DNA of 52,012 nucleotides, taken from an uncultured cyanobacterium (GTDB taxonomy: Bacteria > Cyanobacteriota > Vampirovibrionia > Gastranaerophilales > Gastranaerophilaceae). The position numbers and the translations under genes are program-made. This document shows, in pieces, positions 44,037 through 51,897 of the stretch (position 1 is its first letter; every line of letters starts with the position of its first letter). A model generated the notes under the pieces. It saw nothing but the letters and a program-made list of their open reading frames with translations, ran no database searches and was not told the DNA's origin. The DNA is taken from assembly GCA_902495705.1 (NCBI GenBank), contig CABUXT010000014.1, positions 1 through 52,012 of the forward strand, in the 5' to 3' direction.

Positions 44037-44268
44037 TTTTTAACTCTCAAATTACTACAATTCACTCTAGCACAAACTTTCAGAAAATTCTATTTGTAAA
44101 ATTTGCATGCTTTTTATTTTACCCGTAATTTTTCATTGTCAAATAAAAATTATAAAAATTTTTACATGATTTCATTAAATTTTCTTCATTAAGATTTTAT
44201 AACACGAATTTTTTCTTACTAAATCAAGGGGCATGGTCAAATGTAAAAAAATAATAAAAATATTTTAC
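44037..44268. other. AT-rich intergenic stretch
   Basis: No reading frame, hairpin repeat or clear gene is seen in this 230-bp stretch upstream of the WYL operon. It must contain that operon's promoter on the minus strand; no convincing -35/-10 pair was picked out. Confidence 0.5.
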
Positions 44269-44303
44269 TTGTAATCCTTTAGATTTAGGTCTACAGTAGA
44301 GTA

Positions 44304-44631
44304 CATAAAGAAAGCCGAATTGAAAAACAAGGCTACCGGACAGAGGAAGGAAAAAGTTACTTTTTAAAAAGTAACATCAGACATAAAAAGTTTAGTTGGA
44401 CAGTAGAAACAGAGGTGATGGCAAAAAGTCCAAAAGGGAAAAGAGATTTATTGAGGTTTGGATAGAAAAACTGTATGATTAGGGATATATTATTTTTTAG
44501 TTTACATCTTAATAATTATTGTATATCTAGTTTATTAATGGGAGAAAAGCACAGACTTTTTTAGAAGAGAGTTAGTAAGGATAGTTGTAAACTTTTAATC
44601 AGCCTTTACTTGCATAAGTATAGGCTTTTTT
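44304..44631 (+). ncRNA. candidate structured RNA, about 330 nt, family unknown
   Basis: TTGTAA (44269-44274) and TACAGT (44292-44297), 17 nt apart, precede it, and a terminator ends it. Inside are AGCC...GGCT near 44317-44335, a perfect GTTACTTTT-TA-AAAAGTAAC hairpin near 44357-44376, and a GGAC...GTCC pairing near 44399-44430. A 15-codon frame starting at 44418 after GAGGTG could be a leader peptide but is probably chance. RNase P and tmRNA were considered; their conserved strings were not found. Confidence 0.45.
44601..44631 (+). terminator. intrinsic terminator before anmK
   Basis: AGCCT-TT-ACTT, loop GCAT, AAGT-AT-AGGCT, then seven T. It lies 14 nt upstream of the anmK ATG, so it separates an upstream transcript from anmK. 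Confidence 0.75.
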
Positions 44632-44632
44632 A

Positions 44633-44638
44633 TATGAT
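44633..44638 (+). promoter_or_regulatory. -10 box, predicted leaderless promoter of anmK
   Basis: TATGAT is followed by 6 nt (AAAAAT) and the anmK ATG. There is no TG extension and no Shine-Dalgarno. It follows the terminator directly. Confidence 0.4.
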
Positions 44639-44644
44639 AAAAAT

Positions 44645-45772
44645 ATGGAAGAGTTAGAGTCAAAAAAAGTTATAGCCTTGATGTCAGGGACATCATGTGA
44701 CAGTATTGATGCAGGTCTTTGCGAAGTTTTTCCTGATAAAAGTGTAAAACTTATTCAGGGAATAAATTATAAATATCCTGAACACATTAGGGCAAAAATT
44801 TTTCAATTGTTTCGTGGCGAAGGTTCTATCAAAGATGTTTGTCAAATGAATTTTGTAATCGGTAAATGTTTTGCGGATGCGGCAAAAGTTCTTATTTCAG
44901 AATTTGGCAAACCTGATTTTATCTCAAGCCATGGGCAAACGATTTTTCATTATCCGTTTGATGAAAAAATTGATGATGTTAGTATGAAAAGCACTCTTCA
45001 AATCGGTGAAAGTTCTGTTATTGCACAAGAAACAGGATGTTTAACTATTTCAAATTTCAGAGAAACCGATATGGCGCAAAACGGTCAAGGCGCGCCGTTG
45101 GTTTGTTTTGCTGATGAAATGTGGTTCAAAAATAAAGGTAAAAATTTTGCAATCCAAAATATTGGTGGAATTTCTAATGTTACGGTTGTCTCAAAAGATT
45201 TTGACACATTTGGATTTGATACAGGTTTAGGCAACATAATGATTGACTATTGTGTGGGCAAATATTTCGGCAAAACTTATGATAAAGATGGCGAAATCGC
45301 AGCAAGCGGAATAATTTCAGATAATTGGTTAGAATGTTTGTTGGCTGATGAATATTACTTAATTGAACCGCCAAAATCCACAGGGCGAGAATATTTTTCA
45401 ACACAGTATATCGAAAATGCTTTAAAATACGCTCCAACTGACCCTAAAGATATAATTGCAACAGTGACTGCGCTCACTGCACGAACAATTGCACAAAGTT
45501 ATGAAAGATTTATTTACCCAAATGTCGGACTGCATGAGGCTGTAATTTGCGGTGGTGGAGCTTATAACAAAACTTTGATGAAAATGTTAAGGACATATTT
45601 GCCCAAACATATTGATTTGACGACTTGCGAAGATTATGGAATTTCTAATAACTTTAAGGAAGTTATGGCTTTTGCACTGTTGGGGTACTGTGCTTATTAT
45701 GGTATTCCGAATAATTTGCCATGTTGCACCGGCGCCAATAAACGCGTTGTCATGGGTAAGTTTACTTATTAG
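44645..45772 (+). CDS. anmK: anhydro-N-acetylmuramic acid kinase
   Basis: 375 residues, ASKHA kinase fold. It opens and phosphorylates 1,6-anhydroMurNAc to MurNAc-6-P during peptidoglycan recycling. Motifs: IALMSGTSCDSIDAGLCE (the usual SLDGVD is changed to SCDSID), ISSHGQTIFHYP, GDxx-like TLQIGESSVIA, DMAQNGQGAPLV, NIGGISNVT, FDTGLGNIMID and VICGGGAYNKTLM. Length matches. It works after NagZ (28596). Confidence 0.92.
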   Translation: MEELESKKVIALMSGTSCDSIDAGLCEVFPDKSVKLIQGINYKYPEHIRAKIFQLFRGEGSIKDVCQMNFVIGKCFADAAKVLISEFGKPDFISSHGQTIFHYPFDEKIDDVSMKSTLQIGESSVIAQETGCLTISNFRETDMAQNGQGAPLVCFADEMWFKNKGKNFAIQNIGGISNVTVVSKDFDTFGFDTGLGNIMIDYCVGKYFGKTYDKDGEIAASGIISDNWLECLLADEYYLIEPPKSTGREYFSTQYIENALKYAPTDPKDIIATVTALTARTIAQSYERFIYPNVGLHEAVICGGGAYNKTLMKMLRTYLPKHIDLTTCEDYGISNNFKEVMAFALLGYCAYYGIPNNLPCCTGANKRVVMGKFTY

Positions 45773-45808
45773 GGTTATGTGTTGTCATGAATTGTTAAAA
45801 ACATAATT

Positions 45809-45835
45809 GTCATTCAGAATTTGTTTTGGAATTTC
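45809..45835. repeat. degenerate small hairpin repeat
   Basis: GTCATTCAGAA and TTTTGGAATTTC resemble the GTCATTCTGAA and TTCAGAATCT arms but no longer pair well. It is in the anmK 3' flank. Confidence 0.45.
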
Positions 45836-45846
45836 TAATTAAAAAA

Positions 45847-45940
45847 CCCTCACCCTATCCCTCAGCCATACGGCACGCAGTCTCACTCAACTCGCCAGCT
45901 CGTTGGTTCGGCTAGTGTCCCTCAAGGGGCGAGGGAACAT
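45847..45940. repeat. CCCTC/GAGGG repeat, copy 2 with insert
   Basis: CCCTCACCCTATCCCTC at the start and CAAGGGGCGAGGGAACAT at the end match copy 1 at 22712-22763. About 50 nt of unrelated GC-rich sequence has been added between the arms. As in copy 1, a GTCAT hairpin follows immediately. Confidence 0.65.
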
Positions 45941-45942
45941 GT

Positions 45943-45969
45943 GTCATGCTGAACTTGTTTCAGCATCTC
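45943..45969. repeat. small hairpin repeat, ATGCTGAA variant
   Basis: Arms ATGCTGAA (45946-45953) and TTCAGCAT (45959-45966) pair perfectly around a 5-nt loop. The G/C change at the third arm position is compensated on both sides. Confidence 0.8.
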
Positions 45970-46010
45970 CAATAAAGCATATTAGTCTTATGTAAAATTT
46001 GTAATATTTG

Positions 46011-46087
46011 AGACCCTGAAACTACGCAGTCGCATAAAACGTGACTTCACTTCGTTACGCACTATGCTCCTGCTGTTCAGGGTGACA
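46011..46087. repeat. hairpin repeat with second cargo type, copy 1
   Basis: Arms ACCCTGAA (46013-46020) and TTCAGGGT (46076-46083) enclose a 55-nt cargo that is almost the same, in reverse orientation, as the cargo at 51808-51883. After it, 46088-46220 holds no recognised feature apart from the leader of the next gene. Confidence 0.85.
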
Positions 46088-46220
46088 TTTTAGTCCATTC
46101 TACTTTGCATTTTCTTCTTCTACCTTAATTGTAAACAAATGTAACAAGGTCGAAAGCATGTGAAATCGGGCGTTTTCTCATGTTTTTATATATTTAAGAA
46201 GAAAAAAAGAGAGCACAATT

Positions 46221-47900
46221 ATGTCAGTTGAATTGAATAAACTGAATAGAGCAGGCTTTGGCAGCGGTGTATCCGGTGCTAACAAAAAGTCTAGCGGTAT
46301 CGCATCTCAAGCCACTAAAAATTTGGCTAACTCTTCTGCTGCATCAAAATCATCAATATTTAGTGTAAATAATTCAAACAAATTCCACTTTACTGCTGGT
46401 GTAAATAATGTTAAAAACATGCACAAAGCAAATTATCAAGGTGTTAGAGCTGCAGCAAATTCAAGAACCTATACCCCATCAAATGCAAGCTATATCTCAT
46501 CAGGTAGCAACAAAGTTCAATACAATGTTCAAAATGGCATGAGCAAATCCATGATGACAGGACAAGTTCTTGGACAAATTGCAGGCGGAGTATTCAGCTT
46601 GTTGAATCAAACAGGAATCCTTGGTGGTGGTGAAAAAGTTCAAACACAATCAAGCACTAAACAACTTGACCAAATCTTGTCAGGTGGTAGCAACCGCAGT
46701 GTTTCATTAAATTCATCCTCAGCATCAGGTGCAATTTCAAGTATGCAAGGCGCAACTGATTCTATTACATTGAGGTCATCTATTGCAAATGCAAATGGTG
46801 CACTTGCAACAATGAATAATGAGGCAGCTCAAGGTCAATATGAGAAAAATTATAATGCTGCTAATAGTGCAATGTCATCTTTAAAAACAGATGTCAGTGA
46901 TGCGAAAGATGGCGTAAAAACTGCAGAAAACAACTTGTCTACAGCTAATAATAGTGTTTCAACTTCTAAAGATACAAGGGATACTCATTTAGCTGCATTG
47001 AAAAATGCTGACGCAACGTATGGAAAAGCAGTTGAGGCTCATACTCAGGCTAAAGATAATGTATCTCAAAAAGAACAAAGCCTTTCTAATGCAAAAAATA
47101 CATTAGCCAATACTGACCCATATATCACAAAACAAAATCCGGATGGCACAACTACAAAAGTTGAAAATCCGGCTTATAAAGCTGCTCAAGAAGCTGTAAC
47201 AAAAGCTCAAAGTGAACTTGAAGTAGCACAAAAAGCAGAGAAACAGGCTGAGACAGCTAAAGAAGAAGCTAAGAAAAATGTTGATTCTTCAAATCAAGCT
47301 GTGAAAACTGCTGAAAGTAACTTAAATAAGGCTCAAAGTCAATTAGAAACCGCTAAAAAATCTCAAACAAAAGCTCAAAATGAATTACAAAATAAACAAA
47401 AAAGTTTAGAAAAAGCTGAAACAAATCTTGAAAAAGCTGAAGCAGATGTTGAAAAATTCAAAGCTTACAAACAAGATTCAGAAAAATTAAAGGCAGAAAT
47501 TGATAAACAACAAAAACGTCTTGAAAAAATGGAAAAAGAAGAGCAAGACGATTATAACAAATTGACTGATAAAATAAATAAAGGTGTTGCTAAAAATGTT
47601 GCACGTTCTAACAAAATTGACCCAAGCGATGGAATGAACTTAAAAGAAAAATGGTTGTCATATAAAATGAAAAATCGTAATGAAAAGATGAATGGACAAC
47701 TAGATAAAAAAGACGCATTATCTCCATTAAATGCAGATAGTCAGTATGTAAAACAATTACAAAAAGGTCCTGCTACATTTGTTTCAGGAAATGAAAAATA
47801 TTATAAAGGAACAACTCCAAGTGGACAAGAAGTATATTTCAGAGGTAATTCTCCTATTACTAAAGAAATGTTTGAACAAGCTCAAGGCGTTTCTGCTTAA
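46221..47900 (+). CDS. large coiled-coil protein of unknown function
   Basis: 559 residues. The N-terminal 200 are Ser/Asn/Ala-rich and low in charge (GILGGGEKVQTQ near residue 135). Residues about 200-450 form a long Ala/Lys/Gln/Glu coiled coil with recurring KAESNLNKAQSQLETAK-like heptads. The last 100 residues are globular and basic, with a FVSGNEKYYKGTTPSGQEVYF segment. No signal peptide, lipobox or membrane helix. No family recognised; a lineage-specific structural protein is plausible. It stands alone, with a strong terminator. Confidence 0.7.
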   Translation: MSVELNKLNRAGFGSGVSGANKKSSGIASQATKNLANSSAASKSSIFSVNNSNKFHFTAGVNNVKNMHKANYQGVRAAANSRTYTPSNASYISSGSNKVQYNVQNGMSKSMMTGQVLGQIAGGVFSLLNQTGILGGGEKVQTQSSTKQLDQILSGGSNRSVSLNSSSASGAISSMQGATDSITLRSSIANANGALATMNNEAAQGQYEKNYNAANSAMSSLKTDVSDAKDGVKTAENNLSTANNSVSTSKDTRDTHLAALKNADATYGKAVEAHTQAKDNVSQKEQSLSNAKNTLANTDPYITKQNPDGTTTKVENPAYKAAQEAVTKAQSELEVAQKAEKQAETAKEEAKKNVDSSNQAVKTAESNLNKAQSQLETAKKSQTKAQNELQNKQKSLEKAETNLEKAEADVEKFKAYKQDSEKLKAEIDKQQKRLEKMEKEEQDDYNKLTDKINKGVAKNVARSNKIDPSDGMNLKEKWLSYKMKNRNEKMNGQLDKKDALSPLNADSQYVKQLQKGPATFVSGNEKYYKGTTPSGQEVYFRGNSPITKEMFEQAQGVSA

Positions 47901-47973
47901 CCAAAGCTTTACAAACACTTTACATTTCAAAACATGTATATTACAATATAGTCAGCAAGCAGTATTGCAAACG

Positions 47974-48003
47974 AAAAAAGAACGGTTACCCCGTTCTTTT
48001 TTT
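47974..48003 (+). terminator. intrinsic terminator after the coiled-coil gene
   Basis: AAAAAAGAACGG and CCGTTCTTTTTTT form a long stem with a 5-nt loop (TTACC) and a T-run. Confidence 0.85.
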
Positions 48004-48065
48004 CACTAATAAGCAAGTGTGTTGTTAGTTGGTATTGCAATATGGAAAGGTGAAAGGTAGGAACA

Positions 48066-48548
48066 ATGAAACAAGATATTAACAGATTGGAAGTTTTGAG
48101 CGCAATCACACCACTAATCGAAAATACCGCAATGCGTTTCAACCTAATTCCTATCGAAATTGATTTTTCTAAAGAAAATCACCGTTGGTATTTGAGAATT
48201 TTCTTATACTCAAAAGAACGCAACATTACTCTTGATGATTGCGAGAATGTTACAAGAAGTTTGGAAGGCTTTTTGGATGAACTTATCCCTGTTAAATACT
48301 ATTTAGAAGTATCTTCACCGGGGTTGGAGCGTAAATTTAAGTCAGAAAAAGAATTTGTCATCTTTAAAGGCAAAAGAATCAGTATCAAGCTGAAAGAACC
48401 GCTAGAAGGGGAGACAGAAAAAATCTTTAAAGGCGAAATCCTAGATTATGACCCTAACGAAGGTTTGAAGTTCTTCCGTTTTGATGATGGTACAGAACTC
48501 CAAATTCCAAAATCAAACATTCAATCCGCAAAGTTGTATATTGATTAA
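48066..48548 (+). CDS. rimP: ribosome maturation factor RimP
   Basis: 160 residues. It assists 30S assembly. The N-terminal domain has LIENTAMRFNLIPIEIDF and the RWYLRIFLYSKERNITLDDCENVTRSLEGFLDE block; VKYYLEVSSPGLERKFKSEKEF leads into the C-terminal SH3-like domain. These are the standard RimP phrases (YxLEVSSPGL). AAAGGTAGGAA precedes the ATG. It precedes nusA as in most bacteria. Confidence 0.93.
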   Translation: MKQDINRLEVLSAITPLIENTAMRFNLIPIEIDFSKENHRWYLRIFLYSKERNITLDDCENVTRSLEGFLDELIPVKYYLEVSSPGLERKFKSEKEFVIFKGKRISIKLKEPLEGETEKIFKGEILDYDPNEGLKFFRFDDGTELQIPKSNIQSAKLYID

Positions 48549-48638
48549 TTGAATGAAGACGTAGAGCCATAGTCTCTCAGTAACTTTAAATAAAGAACAT
48601 AACAATCGCCAATTATAGGCAGAAAGGTATAAAACACA

Positions 48639-49889
48639 ATGATTAAAATCGGAGCAGGAAACTTAAATGAAGTTTTTGAAGAATTAGAAAGAGAAAAAGG
48701 CATTTCTAAAGATGTCGTAATTTCTTCTTTATGCGATGCAATGGTTGCAGCTTATAAAAAACACTTGAGAATTAAAGAAGTTGAAAATGTTGAGGCATAT
48801 TTGGATGAACAATCAGGTGAAATCGGTATTTTCAAAGGTAAAACAGTTGTAGATTCTGTAGAAGACCCTGATAACGAAATTTCTCTTGCTGAGGCTAAAG
48901 AAATTGATGAATCAGTTGAATTGGGTGATGAAGTTAAATTGGAAGTTACTCCTGACCAATTTGGCAGAATTGCCGCTCAAGCAGCAAACCAAGTTTTGAC
49001 TCAAAGAATCCGTGAGGCTGAAAGAAATCTTGTTCTTAACGAATTTATGGAAAAGAAAGGTACTTTGATTACAGGTATTATCCAAAAAGTTGACGATAGA
49101 AGAAATGTTATCGTAAATATCGGTAAAACTGATGCGGTTATGCCAAGAAAAGAACAAATCCCTGGAGAATACTACAAACCCGGTAACAGAATCAGAGTAT
49201 TTGTTCTAAACGTTAAAGAAACAACAAGATTACCTCAAGTAATCGTTTCTCACGGTCATGCCGAAATCGTTAGAGAATTGTTTGAACTTGAAGTTCCTGA
49301 AATCGAAGACGGTATTGTAGAAATTAAATCAATTTCTCGTGAGGCAGGCTACAGAACAAAAATCGCTGTATGGTCAAATGACCCTGAAGTAGATTCTGTT
49401 GGTGCTTGTATCGGACCTAGAGGTAGCAGAATCCAAACTATCGTAAGCGAATTGAAAAACGAAAAAATCGATATCGTAAGATATTCAGAAGACCCTGTTG
49501 AATATATTGTAAACGCATTGTCTCCTGCCAGAGTTGTATCAGTTGATATTATGGCTGATGATGAATACAATCACGAGGCATTGGTTGTAGTTCCTGACGA
49601 CCAATTGAGTCTTGCTATCGGTCGTGAAGGTCAAAATGTAAGACTTGCTCACAAATTGACAGGTTGGAAGATTGATATCAAATCAGTTTCTCAAATGGAA
49701 CAAGCTGAAAATCAAAATATCAATAACTATGAATATGAAGACCAAGCAGATGATGCTGAATCAGAAGTAGACAACGCTGTAGATTCAGAAGAATTGCAAG
49801 AAGAAATCGAAGAAGAAATGAATCAACAAGCTTTGGATGAAAATGACATTGAAGATGGTGGAATTTCAGAAGAACAAGTTGAAGAATAG
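48639..49889 (+). CDS. nusA: transcription elongation/termination factor NusA
   Basis: 416 residues. N-terminal RNAP-binding domain (about 1-125), S1 domain (about 135-200: GTLITGIIQKVDDRRNVIVNIG), KH1 and KH2 (about 205-350, with GACIGPRGSRIQTIV and LAIGREGQNVRLAHKLTGW). The tail is a 60-residue Glu/Asp/Gln-rich stretch in place of the acidic repeats of E. coli NusA. It is 90 nt after rimP. It is followed by a terminator rather than ylxR-infB, which usually come next. Confidence 0.95.
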   Translation: MIKIGAGNLNEVFEELEREKGISKDVVISSLCDAMVAAYKKHLRIKEVENVEAYLDEQSGEIGIFKGKTVVDSVEDPDNEISLAEAKEIDESVELGDEVKLEVTPDQFGRIAAQAANQVLTQRIREAERNLVLNEFMEKKGTLITGIIQKVDDRRNVIVNIGKTDAVMPRKEQIPGEYYKPGNRIRVFVLNVKETTRLPQVIVSHGHAEIVRELFELEVPEIEDGIVEIKSISREAGYRTKIAVWSNDPEVDSVGACIGPRGSRIQTIVSELKNEKIDIVRYSEDPVEYIVNALSPARVVSVDIMADDEYNHEALVVVPDDQLSLAIGREGQNVRLAHKLTGWKIDIKSVSQMEQAENQNINNYEYEDQADDAESEVDNAVDSEELQEEIEEEMNQQALDENDIEDGGISEEQVEE

Positions 49890-49915
49890 TTCTTTGATTG
49901 TTGGATAGAATAAGT

Positions 49916-49952
49916 AGCGCGTGGGTTTTATTAAAACCCACGCGCTTTCTTA
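49916..49952 (+). terminator. intrinsic terminator after nusA
   Basis: AGCGCGTGGGTTTTA pairs perfectly with TAAAACCCACGCGCT, then TTTCTT follows. It lies 27 nt past the nusA stop, so infB is not co-transcribed here. Confidence 0.85.
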
Positions 49953-49975
49953 ATAAAATTTTTTTAATCCAAATT

Positions 49976-50815
49976 TTAAATTGCGGATAAAATTGTCAAA
50001 TTTTCCTTTGGAATATTTATCCCCTCAGTATTTAATTGTCCGAGTTTTACGGTTTTATTTTTTCCGTGATAATCACTTCCACCTGAAATTAGGAGTTTGT
50101 GTTTTTTCGCAACATCAACAAGAAAATCAGACTCATCTTTTGAATACCTAGAGTAATAACATTCAAGTCCTTGGATTCCGAATCGCTCCATAATTTCAAG
50201 TTTTTTCATAAATTCATCGGCTTTGAGGTGTTCTTCCCCTTCTCCACCTAGTGGGTGTGCCCAAACAGGGATTCCGCCAGATGCTACAATTGCAGAAATC
50301 CCTTCATCGCCGTCAAATCTCGTGTTTCCTGTTTGACAACCGTCGAGGTATTTCCTCATTGCAGTGATATTGTTATCCGCAAGACCACGGTCGACCAATA
50401 TGTTTCCAATATGGATTTTTACGACACTGTTGCGCGAATACAGCCAATCAAGTTCGTCTTGAGTCAGATTTATATTCCAAATATCTGACAAATACTGAAT
50501 ACGTTTATCCAGTTTGTTTCGGCGCAATTGTTTGCCTTGTTGAATCAATTTTGTCAAAGTTTCATCGTCAGGATTGCAGTTGTAACCCAAAATATGGCAT
50601 TTTACGGTATCTGCAAGACAGGTTAATTCTGTACCTGAAATGAATTTTATGTCGTCTGTGATGTATTTTTTTATTTCTTTGCAGCCTGCAATTGTATCAT
50701 GGTCAGTCAATGCAAAAACTGAGATTCCCTCTTGTTTGACATTTTTAACAAGAGTTTCAACCGAATCACTTCCGTCTGAAAAGTTGCTGTGTAAATGTAA
50801 ATCTGCTCGTTCCAT
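49976..50815 (-). CDS. PHP-domain metal-dependent phosphoesterase
   Basis: 279 residues from the ATG at 50815 (a TTG two codons earlier is also in frame). DLHLHSNFSDGSDS, ALTDHDTIAGC, SGTELTC, IPVWAHPLG and SGGSDYHGK hold the His/Asp/Glu ligands for the trinuclear metal site. This type includes RNase AM/TrpH (YciV), which trims RNA 5' ends or hydrolyses 3',5'-nucleoside bisphosphates. Which substrate it uses here is not known. Confidence 0.85.
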   Translation of the reverse strand: MERADLHLHSNFSDGSDSVETLVKNVKQEGISVFALTDHDTIAGCKEIKKYITDDIKFISGTELTCLADTVKCHILGYNCNPDDETLTKLIQQGKQLRRNKLDKRIQYLSDIWNINLTQDELDWLYSRNSVVKIHIGNILVDRGLADNNITAMRKYLDGCQTGNTRFDGDEGISAIVASGGIPVWAHPLGGEGEEHLKADEFMKKLEIMERFGIQGLECYYSRYSKDESDFLVDVAKKHKLLISGGSDYHGKNKTVKLGQLNTEGINIPKENLTILSAI

Positions 50816-50821
50816 AACCAA

Positions 50822-50830
50822 ATATTAGCA
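50822..50830 (-). promoter_or_regulatory. extended -10, predicted leaderless promoter
   Basis: TGC-TAATAT on the minus strand ends 6 nt before the ATG at 50815, the same layout as at 9788. The predicted transcript start coincides with the A of the ATG. Confidence 0.6.
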
Positions 50831-50931
50831 CAAAACATTTTAGCAATCATTAACAATAAAGGCTTAACTTTTTGCAAATTATGCGTTATCATATAATTAA
50901 GAGACGACATAAACAGAAAAGAGTTGAAATT

Positions 50932-51738
50932 ATGAAATCAGTTAAAGAAGTTGCAACCGAAACCAAAATTTTAGATAGATTAAAAAATCATCCAAAATCA
51001 CTGGAACTTGTGAAATATTTATTTGGGGATGCAGAATTGCAGGAAATGCAAGAATATGCAAACAATGTTTCAATCAGAAGGCTTGGCTATAATGACCACG
51101 GACCTGTTCACATGAGACAAGTTGTCGGCAATGCTATCAAAATGCTGAATATTTTACACGATTTCGGCATCAAAACTTCTCTTGAACAAGAAGAAATCGG
51201 AACTTTTGAAGATAGTATGTGTGCCGTTATTATGGCAGGCATGATGCACGATTTGGGTATGGCAATCGGACGTCAGGGGCACGAAGAAATGTCTGCACTT
51301 TTGGCTCAACCGATTATTGAGCGCACATTGATGCATTTGTTCCCTGATGATTTGCATAGGAGAGTGATAATCAAGGCTGTTGCGACAGAGGCAATTGTTG
51401 GGCATATGTCATCAAGAAAAATTCATTCAATTGAGGCAGGTATTATCTTAATCGCTGATGGTTGTGATATGACAAAAGGACGTGCAAGAATCCCTATGGC
51501 AATAAATACAACTCCAAAAGTTGGTGATATTCACAAATATTCTGCCAATGCAATTAATAGAATTTCTATTCACAAGGGTGAAAGAAAGCCAATCAAGATT
51601 GATATTGAAATGTCAGGTGATGTCGGATTTTTCCAAATTGAAGAAGTTTTGTTGCAAAAAATTGATGCAAGCCCTGCCAAACAGTTTGTTGAATTGTATG
51701 CAGGTGTTGCCGGCGAACCAAGAAAATGCTATTTGTAG
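50932..51738 (+). CDS. HD-domain phosphohydrolase
   Basis: 268 residues from the ATG at 50932, which has an AGAGTTG site upstream; the frame is open further 5' but without one. NDHGPVHMRQV, then MAGMMHDLGM (the HD pair) and GHE, plus ADGCDMTKGRARIP form the metal site of the HD superfamily. The C-terminal beta-rich part is unassigned. Substrate is unknown (nucleotide or signalling phosphodiester). It is divergent from the PHP gene. A TATAAT lies about 40 nt upstream. About 80 nt of featureless sequence follows before repeats. Confidence 0.8.
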   Translation: MKSVKEVATETKILDRLKNHPKSLELVKYLFGDAELQEMQEYANNVSIRRLGYNDHGPVHMRQVVGNAIKMLNILHDFGIKTSLEQEEIGTFEDSMCAVIMAGMMHDLGMAIGRQGHEEMSALLAQPIIERTLMHLFPDDLHRRVIIKAVATEAIVGHMSSRKIHSIEAGIILIADGCDMTKGRARIPMAINTTPKVGDIHKYSANAINRISIHKGERKPIKIDIEMSGDVGFFQIEEVLLQKIDASPAKQFVELYAGVAGEPRKCYL

Positions 51739-51807
51739 GCTCTTGATGATACAATCGAGGTAAAGAGGGCTAGAAGGCAGGATGGCAAGCTGTTTAAAGA
51801 ATTAATT

Positions 51808-51883
51808 ATCACCCTGAACAGCAGGAGCAGAGTGCGGAACGAAGTGGAGTCACGTTTTATGCGACTGCGTAGATTCAGGGTCT
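51808..51883. repeat. hairpin repeat with second cargo type, copy 2
   Basis: Arms ACCCTGAA (51811-51818) and TTCAGGGT (51874-51881). The cargo is the reverse complement of that at 46011-46087 with a few substitutions. It lies 3' of the HD gene. Confidence 0.85.
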
Positions 51884-51897
51884 ATCCATTTGATTTA

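Noticed and set aside
44418..44465. 15-codon frame starting MAKSPKGKRD after GAGGTG
   Set aside because: Too short to support by sequence alone. Mentioned only as a possible leader peptide in the RNA entry.
44304..44631. RNase P RNA or tmRNA
   Set aside because: No GAGGAAAGTCC-type or P4 strings and no tRNA-like ends or tag frame were found. Left as unknown structured RNA.
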